From: Chytridium lagenaria
Taxonomy: Eukaryota > Chytridiomycota > Chytridiomycetes > Chytridiales > Chytridiaceae
Length of the DNA stretch: 64,000 bases
Direction of reading: 5' to 3'
NCBI GenBank assembly: GCA_025449115.1
Contig: JAHLKC010000018.1
Location: 124,001-188,000, forward strand
In this document: one piece after another, positions 24,201 through 36,141 of the stretch
How positions within the stretch are numbered: the stretch's first letter is position 1
How the letters are laid out: the number at the start of each line of letters is the position of its first letter
Notes under the pieces: generated by a model
What the model saw: the letters and a program-made list of their open reading frames with translations, nothing else
What the model was told of the DNA's origin: nothing
Database searches by the model: none
Program-made: the position numbers and the translations under genes

Positions 24201-27200
24201 CGCCAAAAAAAACATTTCAGGGCTGAATCCGACGACGTCATGGGATGTTTACGTCACGGTGGATTCATAGTATGGAGTGTTTGACTGATTTGTATCTAAA
24301 ACATGTAGTGGTGTTGCGTCCTCGCTTCTATGGATTCTTGATGACACTCTTCTCGTCGCAACCCCCTCTCGCCTTGTCGCCGTCAAGTACAGTGCGGAAC
24401 CTTCCCGTATTCACAATGAAACTGTCAGCACGAATACAACTTTACTTTCAGAAAAACTCTAGTGCTTTTTTGACCTCTTCACCGTATTCGCACAGGCGTC
24501 TTCCTGATTATCACCCGGCATTGCTCTTGAATTGCCTTTACTATGGTAAAGCTTATTTTGACGTTCCGTTCATAACGCCCTCTATAGGTCAACATGAAAC
24601 GGTGAAGGGGATACTTGTCTATTTGCTGCGTTATCTAGATCAAGCACAGGAATGTAGAGAAGAGATTTCCGAAATCCCCTCACTCTTTTGGACGCTTATG
24701 AATAACACCGATTATGGAGTGCGTAGTCTTCTGATTTGCCATACTGATGTTTCCCTTTTATTTTTTATTGATTCCATTCGCAGTCTTCTGAGGGACAGCA
24801 AACCGTTAATTACGACGCTCTCTTTACTTTAGATGATGTTGAAACGAAGTAGGTCCAAAAAATGATACTTTTCATATTCGCTCAACCTTAATCCTATCCA
24901 ATTTTTATTAGTGGTCTTCATGGCTTTAATGACGAAAAGGCCGAAAGACTGTCATCAATACTTTTTCAAGTTGACCTACCTGGCCTTTCAAAATTAGAGA
25001 AACAGCACCTGGGCGCCATTGCGAAGACTTTTGTCAAAGTGGATCAGGAAAAAACGGTCTCTTGATGAGAATGGAACACGTTTCGTAGTTTCATCCCAGC
25101 TGTTCCTTCTGTCCAGTGTTGATGGAGTCAGTCCCGTTACGTCGACACTTTCCACGCGAGACATTGCATGGGCTTATTTTAGTGAATCAGAGGTCTTTCT
25201 ATTTTTAGTATGTATTGTCTGACTTTGGTAGGACGTATTGCTTGGTTTTTGTAGCAAAGTTCACGACAATAAAATGCTATGGAAGCACGCTCGATCGCTC
25301 GGTATAGGGTTTTGGTTACGAGGTCCTGAAGCAATGGTATGCTTTCCGCTTCTTTTTTTTTGCAACACATTTTTTTAATTTAGTTAGAAACGAACGGTGG
25401 AGCTGATTGCTCGAAATCTCTATATGTCTAAGGAGGATAAGGACCCTGTCGATTGCTCTCTGTTCTACATTCTATTGAGAAAGAAAAATGTTTTGTTTGG
25501 GCTGTGGAAGCTTGCAAGTTCGCATCCGGAGCAGAACGCGATGATTAAGTTCTTGGCTAATGATTTCACGGAGGATAGATGGCAGAAGGCGGCTGCGAAA
25601 AATGCGTATGCGCTTCTTGGGAAGCAGCGATACGGTGAGGCTCCCAACACTTTTAAGCAATGTTTCTACGTTCTAAATTCATATCTTTGTTTGACAGAAT
25701 ATGCGGCAGCTTTCTTTCTCCTTGCAGACAAGTTGAAAGATGCAGTAAATGTTTGTCTCAAGCAGCTGGGTGATGTTCAGCTAGCCATTGTTTTGTGTAG
25801 AATATATGAGGGTGAAGAGGGATTTGGTTTTTATTCTAATATTTTAAAAGGCGATGCAAGTCCCATCCTTGACGATATTATCCGTAATGTCCTTCTGCAG
25901 GAAGCCATGAAGAACAACGATCAATGGATGCTTTGCATCGCCCGTTCTATTTTAAAAGATTATGACGGCGCATTAAGATCTTTGGTCGTAAGTTTTTGGC
26001 AACCTATATATACAATGTAACTAAATATGTTATAGAGCAAGGCGGAAGGCGGAAAGACGGGAGTTTTGGACCCAACTCTCTATTTTCTTTACAACTCTCT
26101 CAAGAAAAGCTTCAAAGTGAGAAGGCTGAAAGTTAAAGAGATTGAACCTGATGTGGAGTCGGAGTTGTTTTTTTAACTGTGCTGTTGCCTTTGACTTGAT
26201 GGGATGCCCTACGCTTGCTTTGAAAGCCCTTGCGGAAGTAAATCCAGTCGGTTAGTTAAATTACAAAATGCATTTTTAACGAATCTGGCAGATAAATCAT
26301 TTCGAGACGCACCAAAGCGACCCTCTAGCGTTTCCGAGCCCGTTACTACCAAAGAGACAGCGTCCAATGAAATCGATTGGAGTGCCCCTATTTCTAAAGC
26401 CCCCAACGAAATTGACTGGGGAGCGCCGGTCTCGAAACAGTCGGAAGATATCGATTGGGGCGCACCTGTTTCAAAACTTTCCGAACCTCAGGATTTCGAT
26501 TGGGGAGCGCCGGTATCAAAGCCCGTGACCGGAGGTTTAGATGATGATTACGAGGCTTCAAAAATCACTTCTTGGTTCTGAACCAACAGAACAGAAGACA
26601 GACGATTTCGACTGGGGTGCACCTGTATCAAAGTCGGATATCGGTGGATTTGATGATGATTATGAAGCTTTTAAAAAAGTCTCTCATGGGTGATTCGTCC
26701 GGAACGGATGCTTTGGACGCGGAAATAGGCTTGGATGATATAACCGGAAGTGATGAAAGGGAGACTGAATCACCGTCAGACACTCTCTCGGTTCTTATTA
26801 GCAAGGATAACATCAAGATCTATGAATGGTCTCTTGCATTAAAAGTTGCTGGACTTGCGCTTTCTTCGATTGAAGATGTTTCTGTTCAAGAGCGATTATT
26901 TAAGAATGATCCAATGTTGAACGAATTCTCGTTATCGGTAAAGACGGGTCTTGACTCATTAGAGAAAGCGGTGGCTTTTCCTGCAAACGCTATCAGATCA
27001 ATTCTTAGAAGATATCCTTTACCTGCTCTATTATTATCATTATTTTGTTGCTATTACTGTTTCCTTTTTTCTTTTGACACATTATCCTTAATTTACTTTA
27101 ACGCGGTGCAAAGTTTCAAGTAACATCGTATCATATATGCATCTGAATGCACTATACAGCTATGACACATATTTAGAAGACTTTAGCGACATCCTATTGC

Positions 27201-29673
27201 GTATGACTAACCACCTTTGCCTGATCACCTTTGACCCTCCTTCTCTGCCGCCAAACTACCGCAACATCTCACGTCTTTCAAGGTATTTTTTAGGAGCTTA
27301 TGTGTCTAACTTATTTTTAAGGCAGCTTTTGTTTGGTGTGATGAGATACCATGAATTAGCAGGAACTCTGTCCCAGCTGTGTTATGGCCTTCCCTTGCTC
27401 AAGCTACGGCAGCCGCGGTTATTGCTTTGTCATGTAGTGCGGTAAAGCTATACGACTATAAAACTCTTTGGTGGATTGCAGGGTTGAGCGACAAGCTTTT
27501 TACCCTTTTGGCAGGAGGTGGTAAAAAAACAGAGCTGTGGCCGTTATTATCTGATATCTTAAACACCAAAAATCCCTTGGTTTGACCATGCCATGAGATT
27601 ACAACTAAACATATTAGGCGCATCCCGAATCTGGCAGTGGACAGCTCTTCTGATGACGATTATGACGATGATGTCCGAGCCAAGAAACGTAAGCTTGCGG
27701 AGCTCATCTTAGATAGTATCTTGCTGCAACACTTGCACTGGATTTTGAGGTGTTTGTCACGCACACAAAGGAAAGCGGTGCATTCACAAGTCAAGGAAAT
27801 CTTGCCGAGCGTGCACTTTTGGGAGTGTCCAAGCTCATTCACTCTTTGCAGAGTGAAATGATACCCGTGGCACAGGATTTGCATCCTTCGTCATGTAAGC
27901 CATTTTGTTTCCCACTGAATACTGATCACTCTTTTGGCAGCACTTGTACATAGAAATTTGACCACACAAGACCAGAAACTTCTATGGTCACTGTTAAGGC
28001 GCACTACAAATCTGGGGAAGATGATCGATTTTGCCACAGGACTTATTCCAAAAGACGTTCCAATTGTAGAAGGCCCGCCGTCACCGGTGAAGGAAGATTT
28101 AGACGTGCTTGAAATTGAGGTTTCTACACACGATTAAGCAGGTATTAATTAATTTTAAGGGTTCGCCAAAGAGGAAAACCGTAAAGAAACTTGCAGCGCG
28201 CGCAGCAGACTATCAAATTGTTTACAATGCTGACAATATCATTGCGGGGTTTGCAATTAACCCTCTTGACCCTGATAGTATTGCTATTGCAACGCATGAT
28301 TCGGTAATTGAGATTGATGTCGCATCTTCTCTAAGCTTCTACAAGGTATCATCATCTTAATGATTTCCATTGGTGAATATATTAACACCCGTACCAGAGA
28401 GGGAATCGTTTGCAGAGCGCCGGGAGTCCGTGGATGATTTGATGGTGAAGCAGCCGTCACTAGATTTCCACCGGGAAGGAAGGAGCGATCCACCAAAAAA
28501 GATTCCCCGGAATCTAAGCTATGACTCTCTTGAGCGTGCTTTGAAACGTTCCATGATAAGTCTTCGAAAGCAAGGTTAGTTTATTCTATCAACCAACTAA
28601 TTAATTAATTATGAAAAGCCTCCGAAATCGATTCCGGCGAACGTATAAAGCGAACTCTTGGAGGCGTTACATCCATTGAGGCACATCCATCCCTTAATTA
28701 CTGTACGTATTGATTTCACTCTGTGAACTGTAACATCTGCTATTGCTTAAGACTAGCCGGACACCTCGAAACTTCAGGAGAAGCCACCGTAAAGCTTTTC
28801 CAATTTGGTCAGCAGCGGGAATTAGTTTCTTACTTGACTGGAGGGAGTGCTCGCATCACCCGATGCAGGTTTGACCCGTTTGGGATCCGGTTTGGCGCCA
28901 CAACTGCAAAGGGAGAACTGCATATCTGGCGGTTCGATTCCAGCGAGCAGGCTCTGAGGCCTGCTATTGACCTTACATGTAACTCCACCACAACAAATGA
29001 CTTTACATTCTTGAATTGTTCGACTCTCTTAGCTACTGCTGGTGTCTCTGCAAGTGGCAAGTAAGTGGTGTTTTTTTTTTTTTAGAATTAAGCACCATGT
29101 TTTGCGCAAGGTACTTATAGATATTCTTAAGTAATATCGCTCTTTGGGATACTTTACTTTCCCGTCAAAGGCAAGAATCAAGACATTTTCTGGTGTAGAA
29201 TCTGGAGCGTACTCTACCGTGTTCTCCCCTCGCCACACATTCTTTTAGCAGGAACAAAGCGCGAGATATTCGTAAGCCATATCTCCCGTCCTCTAACTAA
29301 ACGTTTCATTCTTAGTCGTTTTCGATATTCGACAGCAGACTCTAAGAAAGCGTTCCACGCGCACGGAAATACTGTCAAGCGCTTGCCATTGACGTTCGAA
29401 ATGACTGCCTGATCTCAGGTTCTGCAGCGGGTGATGTCAAGGTAAGATATCATGTCAAATCATAACTAAGCAGTTGTTTAGATATGGGATTTGACGCAGT
29501 TTGAAGAGACGGAGGCTTATGATAAGATGCACATGGGACCTACCACGAAAGGCTATAATGAAATCTTTAGTGGAATGACGTCCTATGGAGTCATGCAGAT
29601 CAACACTCATGGAGGCTATACCTATACTTGTGGGGCAGATGGGTCGTTACGCAAGTCTACTTTGTCTCGTTGA
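21274..29673 (+). CDS. RAV1: RAVE complex subunit 1 / rabconnectin-3 alpha (DMXL)-like WD40 protein
   Basis: Rav1 drives reassembly of the V-ATPase V1 and Vo sectors. The first exon (ATG 21274) splices to IICASGCRVDIYTEAFQLQQ, and WD40-type repeats follow to about 24300. The conserved Rav1p_C core is clear at 25400-25990: LFGLWKLASSHPEQ, FLANDFTEDRWQKAAAKNAY, ALLGKQR, then AAAFFLLADKLKDAVNVCLK and QLGDVQLAIVLCRIYEG. An acidic, Trp-repeat insert follows (26371-26690). After it comes a second WD40 block (about 28600-29670) with ITRCRFDPFGIRFGATTAKG, STLLATAGVSASGK, a FDIRQ stretch and VMQINTHGGYTYTCGADGSL near the end. This second block matches the C-terminal WD40 of animal DmX/rabconnectin-3, which budding-yeast Rav1 lacks. 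More than 20 introns are present. Two adenine-run frameshifts (about 26565 and 26672) are probable sequence errors. Confidence 0.88.
26371..26690 (+). repeat. Tandem (I/F)DWGAPVSK peptide repeats inside RAV1
   Basis: Five copies of a 9-residue core are encoded in an acidic, low-complexity stretch: IDWSAPISK, IDWGAPVSK, IDWGAPVSK, FDWGAPVSK and FDWGAPVSK. Spacers are 4-8 residues except before the last copy, which begins a second, longer repeat unit ending GGxDDDYEA. The codons differ between copies (for example GGAGCGCCGGTC versus GGCGCACCTGTT), so the protein sequence rather than the DNA is being kept. A frameshift within an A5 run separates the fourth and fifth copies. Confidence 0.85.
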
Positions 29674-29790
29674 ATATACACAATGCAAAGTTTAGTTTGA
29701 ATAAAGGCAAAATGATTGCTTGACGTGTCAACTTCAAAGCAAAAATGAAAAAGGCCTAAAAGAAAAACTGTCCGAATTTTCATCGCGCCC

Positions 29791-32700
29791 ATGCTAAACC
29801 TGGATGGCGTTGCTCAACGGCAGCTCGTTGCCGTCATTGGCGTGGCTATTGCCGCTATCAAAGTTCACCATGCTATGTCAAGTATCCTTTGGGACATGCC
29901 TTTAACAACCTACCACAACATCTTCTGGATCGTCATGGACGCAATGCTTATTATTGGGATTCACTTCTTCAAGGTTCTCGGTGACCTTCAAATGGCAATT
30001 CATCCCATTGTTTTTAAATTGTTGCGGGGTTGATAAACATGGGGATCTTAGGTTATCTGGGTGGCCTCAATGTGAGTAACGAGGTGTTGATAAACGTTAT
30101 AGTGGCATGCATGCTGACTTACAATTCTTTTTGTCAGGGGCGGTTGCCTGAGCAAGGAGATTACGACCCATACACTTCCGCACCGATAAGACAGATAAGC
30201 TAGCGAAGATTGGTGAGGGCTTTCATTGCAATCCTGGTCTCTGTTAACGCCTATATACATTCTAGAGTCCGATGGCACCCACATTATTGGATCGCACGTG
30301 GTTCATGTCGTTCCCCCGACCATCGTAAAGCTTAACCCTAACGTCACCTCCTTCTGTTTGAAAGAATCACAAGCCTTCATCAATGTGCCGATTTTGATTA
30401 AAGGAACGTCTCCTTGGAATATTGAGCTTGAGTGTTTCCGCTTTGATGGCTCAAGAATGTTTCCACATTCACCATCACTGCACCCAACGATCACAAAAAA
30501 GGACGGCATATTGGCTTATATAATGTAGCGATTGGTGAGCCTGGACTTTGCCGGGTCCAACGTATCGTGGAGAGCGCTGGCATTGAAGGGAAAATCCTCG
30601 ATCATTGGGCCGAGATTGTGCCTTGCCCTACTGTACGTTGGATCCTACCTGAAGGGGAGACGGGACGGACTTTGGACCGTTGTATGGACACTGTGATGGA
30701 CATTAAGGCTGAAGTGATGGGAACTCCACCGCTTTCTGTCGCCTACCTGAAGGAAACGACCAAGGAAAAGTCGCAGCTCGCCTTGTGTCAGAAAATCTGG
30801 ACGATATCATCTATACCGCTTCCCGTCTCAAGGATGCTGATGATGCCGCTATAGAAGCTCGGCTGAAAGTTTTGGCCCCTCAAACTTTCACGCTTTCTAC
30901 CGATGTTCGACTGGAAAATGAGGGGCCTCTGTTTTATAAAATCCAATCCATCTCCGACGGCCGCAACAACACTATGGTATATCCAGAGAAATTATACCCT
31001 GGTGACGATGATGACGAAACGGGTCTCAAGCCCGAGATGTTCGTCATTGACACCCATCGTCGTCCTAAAGCAAGGTTTAAGAACTGTGATTCCATCAAAA
31101 TTCGTGCGGGACCTGAACCCGTGTCTTCCGCTAAACTTCCCGTTGTTCTTGACGGGTCGGGACCTTGGGACCTTGTATTTGGTTACGCGAAACCTTTAGC
31201 TGACCCGATGAACACCACGGATATCAAGATGATCACCTCCTCAACTGTTCTCGATATAGCTGTATCCGACCCCGGTACCTATGTATTGAAATCTGTCCAC
31301 GATGCATTTTGTGAGGGGGCGATAGAGCTACCCAACACGTGCCACGTGCAGCAGACTTTGCCGCCATCTTTGTCAGTGTCGGCAGAACCTATCGAGCAAA
31401 GTTGTGTTGGTGCCATTGGAGCGCTTGTGAATGTGTCGTTAACGGGTGAACCGCCGTTCTGGATCGAGTACGATGAGGTCTATGGGGAAACTAGGACGAA
31501 GAAGTTTGCGGATGTGTATAAATTGAGGGATACTCTGTCATTTAAGCCGTCGCGACCTGGGACCTATATTTATGAGTTTCAAAAAGGTGAAGCTTTTTTT
31601 GTAATTAATTACTCTGTCTCTACGGTATTCTCTATAGATATTATTTAACGATTTTGTATAATTGCCATTTTTGAACAGGTCGGGGATGCGACATACACTG
31701 AAGGAGTTGCCATTCAAGACGTGACTATTACCCAAATCATTCACCCGCAGTCTCAGGCCTGGTTCACCAATTCGATGGATCGTCACCTTGTTTGCGTCAA
31801 CGACACCTCGAGCTCGAGATCTCCCTTTCAGGCAGCGGCCCATGGACGGTGTCTTATGAGCTCATGTTTGACGCTACAAAGAAGCAATTTGTCGAGAAGA
31901 ATGTTGAGACGTCGAGTATTCGTGTGCGGACACCACCGTTGTCGGCTCCTGGAACGTATATCTTGGATTTGATTGATATCACGGACGCCAATGGGTGTAG
32001 TTGGAAGTTGGATACTCCAGATGTCACGATAGAGGTTTTGGCGCAGAGACCGACTGTGAGCTTTAAGTGTCCGAGACCTTTGGCGCTTTTAGATGGGGCT
32101 GCGGTGAATATCCCGATTAATCTTGCGGGAAGGTATGAGAAAATGGATTATTTCTTTTCGTCTTTTAAACTTGCGTTTGTATACAAAAATTTAAACCTTA
32201 TTTTTTTATTTATTTTTTTTGTTCAGACGACCGTTCTCGTTAAAATATCACGAGGAAGAGTCTAACACGGATAAAGAGATTTTGGATGCGTCTGAATTGG
32301 ATGGGATTAAGGTATTTATCAGTGACTCGATACAGACGTTTCTTGCTAAGCTTTATCTATGTATTTTACAGGTGTTCACGCCTGGATTGTACAAGCTCAC
32401 GGATGTCAAGGACAAGTATTGCGCTGGTGTGATTATGCCACCGAGTGAATGCGAAGGTGATTATATTCTTATTTTTTGTTATTGGTTTTAAATGCTAAAC
32501 GTTATGTACCTTAAACCCAGTTTCGTTGATCCCTCGGCCCAAGGTCAGCATTGGCGCATCCGAGTACTCCAGTATGGAAAAGGACATTTACGTTCGTCGT
32601 AGTGTCTGTGAAGGATCTGAAGACAACCTGGAACTCCTTCTCTCTGGCAAACCCCCCTTTTCGTTGTCCTACAATCATCTGTATAAAACCGCGGGCACAA

Positions 32701-33947
32701 ACAAGGAAAAGACAGTGGCTTTGGAAGAAAAGTTCACATCAAAGGTGGCGCGAGTTCCACTTGATACCAACAATGCTGGCGAACATTTGTACCGCTTTAA
32801 CCACATCAGCGACGTTAACTACAAATCGGCACACCCGTCTGGATCGCAAATTTCGTTGCTTCAACGTGTTATTCAGAAACCGAACGCTGTGTTTATCGGC
32901 CGCACCGACCGTGTGTTCCAATGCGTTGGGGATGACAATGACGGAGGCATTGAAGTCAGCCTTGAAGGGACAACCTTTTGAACTTGTGATTGAAGTCAAA
33001 CACGAAAATTACCCACGCGATGTGATCCGTCGAGAAAACATTATGACCAACACGTTTAAATTCCGACCGCCTGCTTTGAATTCGACTGGACGTTATAAAA
33101 TTCAATTGATCGCCATCCAAGACGCGTCTGGGTGTGAGAAACATTTTGATAGGGATGCTGGGGAGACGTCGATGGTTGTGCAGGTGTCGGATGTAGCGAA
33201 GATATCGAGCTTGACACCGCGGAGTGTGTGCGTTGGGGATATTATTACTTATACGTTGCAAGGAACGCCGCCGTTTACGGTTGGGTATTCGTTTGGGGAG
33301 GGGGAGGAGAAGAGTGTGACGTTTGAGGATCCGATTTTGGTGTTGTATGCGGCGGAAGCGGGTACGGTTAGGGTTGGGAGTGTGTGTAATTCGTTAAAGT
33401 GTTGTACGAGACCGAAGGAGTTGGAGCATGTTGTGCATGAGTTGCCGAGTGCTATTGTGGATGGGGGTATGATATGGTGGAGGATATCCGGGAAGGTAAG
33501 TTATTTCTTTTAGTTAATTTTTCTTTTTTTTGGTAAATAAGTTTCTAACACTATGGCGGTTTTCTTCTTGATTTAGGTGATGAGGCGTCAATTAGGGTTG
33601 AGTTTAAGGGAGAGCCGCCGTTTAGCTTTACGTACCGACGGGCGGAGCTTCCAGGATCTGGATCTATTGACGCTCCTACAACAAGAAGAACTGGACAGGA
33701 AGAAAAGTTTGAAACATTTACTGTTTCTGGGATTGAAGAGAAAAGGGTAAGTTGGTTCATGGTTTTGGGGTTTCTTTCCTCTTTTTCCTCTTTTTTTTTT
33801 TTTACGATAAGAACAGAAGAGCTGATGGGTTTTTTTTTTCAGTTTACTATCAGTACAAGCCAGGAGGGCGTTTTTAATGTTGTGGCTGTCCATGATCGGT
33901 ATTGTGGGTACCGAGGATGGGGCAGTCTTCGGATGGAGCGAATGTGA
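29791..33947 (+). CDS. POM152: Nuclear pore membrane protein POM152
   Basis: Pom152 anchors the nuclear pore in the pore membrane and forms the lumenal ring. ATG 29791 opens MLNLDGVAQRQLVAVIGVAI. Hydrophobic segments follow (IFWIVMDAMLIIGIHFF, then around GILGYLGGLN), matching the multi-span N-terminus of the family. The signature HIIGSHVVHVVPPTIVKLNP at about 30280 equals the Pom152 G-x-H-x-VHxLPPSTAKLNP motif. The remaining length to 33947 is a series of Ig-like lumenal repeats with the recurring pattern G-x-PPF/W-x-x-Y (GTPPLSVAY, GEPPFWIEY, GKPPFSLSY, GTPPFTVGY, GEPPFSFTY), each followed by a G-x-Y strand. It ends EGVFNVVAVHDRYCGYRG, the usual final motif (KDxYC). About ten short introns are visible. 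The start lies 117 bp after the RAV1 stop. Confidence 0.9.
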
Positions 33948-34439
33948 TTTTAAAGAATTGAGGGGGAGGCGCTGGTTGGTTATCGGTTCTGATGTTTCTT
34001 TTTCTGGGGTTGGAGGGGGGGTTTTTTTGTGTGTTTCTTTTATATAGTTTGGGAAATAACCATCTTGGATGATGTGGGATTTGTTAGGGGGGGGGGGGGG
34101 GGGTTGGAGGGAGTTTCTTGTCTTTTTTATGCAACCTGTGTGTATGTTTCTGGATTGAAGGATGACTATTATTTATCTTTTGGATGGAGGGAGGATGAGG
34201 TTGGAATGCTTAGTTTTGCGGTTTCTTTAGTTTTTGATACATTTTTTTCTTTTTCTTTATCATACAATATATACATGCAAAAGTCTTATGGCTTAAATGA
34301 ACTGCAATTTCTCGTGTATATTGTAATTTAACAGTGCAGAGGAATCTGAAAATATCTTAAAAGTCTTTATTTTGGTGCTAATATTCTATCAGGTCTCTCT
34401 ATTTTTTTAATTTTTTTTTTTTTTTACCGCGATAATACT
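33948..34439. other. Convergent 3' region with G17 run
   Basis: This is the presumed 3' untranslated region of POM152 and of the opposing methyltransferase-like gene. It contains a run of 17 guanines (34087-34103) and long T runs at 34409-34424. No gene is seen. Confidence 0.5.
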
Positions 34440-35150
34440 TCATAGAAAATATATATATATCACGATGCCAATACCTTTTTTTTTATGCAGCACATAGGCA
34501 AAATCCCAGGGTTTTAACGCGTCCGAGTCTGTAAGCAACACGGGGATAGGCAATGACCATTCTTCATTAGCAAAAAGCAGGTCGCGGATGGCCGTGTCCG
34601 ATAACGGATCCTCAGACTTTGGACCTAAAAGGATGATGCAAGTGATTGAGGTGAAGACAGAGAGGAAAGTGGCGAGGATGGAGGAACGGCGAATGTAGCA
34701 AGAGAAAAGACAGGTGGGTTTGGTTTGTGATGAATGGTAGAATTGGGAGAGGTCAGTGAGGGTTTTTGGGTCATTTAGGACAATGAATTGGGAGGTGGGG
34801 AGAAAAACGTTGACGGGATATGTATCGCATCCTGTGATGGTGATGGAGGAGTGGAGGGAAGGGGAGGTTTGGATGAGCCATTCAAGGATTCCTGAACCTG
34901 AGCCTATAGAGAGGACGTTGAGGACGTTGATGGATAGAGAGGAAGGGATGATGAGAGAGTTGAGGTGGGTTGTGATGGAGGTGATGAGGTGTGGAGTGAT
35001 GCGCAGACAGCAGAGAGACGATGAGGAGGAGCCATCTTGATGCGCGTGTAGCTCGGTAAGGACGGCGTTATGGTCGTTGAGGGAGTGGAGATGGAGGATG
35101 TTTGATAGCCATTCGGAAGGATGTGGAGGGATGTAAAGCGATGATGACAT
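34440..35150 (-). CDS. Putative SAM-dependent methyltransferase-like protein
   Basis: A single uninterrupted frame of 236 codons from ATG 35150. The centre contains VLNVLSIGSGSGILEWLI followed about 25 residues later by ITITGCDTYPVN. This is the layout of motif I (hydrophobic strand plus GxGxG) and the acidic end of the second strand in Rossmann-fold SAM methyltransferases. The Asn after the acidic residue (YPVNVFLP) is like that in small uncharacterised fungal proteins with this fold. The C-terminal third has two further hydrophobic strands (ITCIILLGP, then PWDFAYVLHKKK). No substrate-specific motif is recognisable. The last residues, GIVIYIYFL, are read from a TA-repeat and may be beyond the true end. 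No introns are evident, unlike its neighbours. Confidence 0.5.
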   Translation of the reverse strand: MSSSLYIPPHPSEWLSNILHLHSLNDHNAVLTELHAHQDGSSSSSLCCLRITPHLITSITTHLNSLIIPSSLSINVLNVLSIGSGSGILEWLIQTSPSLHSSITITGCDTYPVNVFLPTSQFIVLNDPKTLTDLSQFYHSSQTKPTCLFSCYIRRSSILATFLSVFTSITCIILLGPKSEDPLSDTAIRDLLFANEEWSLPIPVLLTDSDALKPWDFAYVLHKKKGIGIVIYIYFL

Positions 35151-36141
35151 TTTTTTCTTTTGTTGCAGGAAAGCAATTTATCAATATTTGAATAAGTTTC
35201 AGTGTATTATAAGTTTCAGTAGTGTATTATGATGAAGATGCGAGAGGCTGAAGAGCTGTCAGGAATGGTCATGTTGATGCAATATCATTAAAGCTTTTAA
35301 AGCAAGCCAGAAGCAAGTTTGGTGGAGTTAGTTGGTAACAACGACGCGTGCAATCAAGGGGAACGTTGATGAGTGATATGATGACGCCTGCGAACAACCA
35401 TTTGAAGGCAGGTAGCTCTCTCTCTCTCTCTTATGAGAAGAGAGAGGAGACAGTGTTGCAATATTGGATGATGCCCTTTTTGGTTTTCTTCAACAAGCAC
35501 AATAATGTGATGAGAGGTGAATACAATAATTAGTCAATGAGCCAACTCATAAAATAGTTAACACTTGCCAGAGAGAGAGAAGGTATCCTCTATAATAATA
35601 ATCATGTAACATAAGATATTGAATTATGTAATTGGAGGGGCTCAGACAAACCTTTTTTTTCTTTCTTTTTCTTTTTTTTTAAATATTATTATATATTTAT
35701 ATTATTAATTTATTATTATTTTAATGTTATCATCACAACACGGTTCTCTATTCTGATTGGTGGGATGATGCTTCTGCCCACCTCAACTATTTAATAAATC
35801 AATAATAACTCTTTGTGTCTCCTTGGGCTTGTATGACACTAGAATATGATATTTATTATTATTAAAATTAAATTATTACCCACATGTGTGTAATATATAT
35901 ATAATATTTAATAAAATACTTTTTAGTTACATATTAAATACTATAAGTAAAACTAAATAATACATACACAAAGAGTATTTACACCTAAAACCTACAGTAA
36001 ATACCTACACATTCATTCACCCCATTCCAACCTATATATAAATATATATATATACTGTCATCCATCTCAACCCCTTCATCATCCCTTCCCTTCCCTTCCC
36101 TTCCTTATCTTTCTTTTTTTTCTTAACACTACTACTGCACA
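35151..36141. other. Intergenic region with simple repeats
   Basis: Divergent intergenic interval. It contains a CT dinucleotide run (about 35412-35430), AT-rich stretches with TATT/TAAT repeats (35680-35960), and the promoter elements of the NIPA gene listed separately. No gene is supported. Confidence 0.5.
36033..36054 (+). promoter_or_regulatory. TATA-like element upstream of NIPA transporter
   Basis: A TATATATAAATATATATATA-like stretch lies about 90-110 bp before ATG 36142. It is followed by a pyrimidine tract with repeated CTTCC units (about 36085-36125), a common fungal core-promoter arrangement. Confidence 0.45.

Noticed and set aside
34087..34103. G-run considered as telomere-like repeat
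   Set aside because: A single homopolymer without a repeating unit, internal to genes.
35412..35430. CT run considered as a regulatory element
   Set aside because: Simple microsatellite about 710 bp from the nearest downstream start codon.
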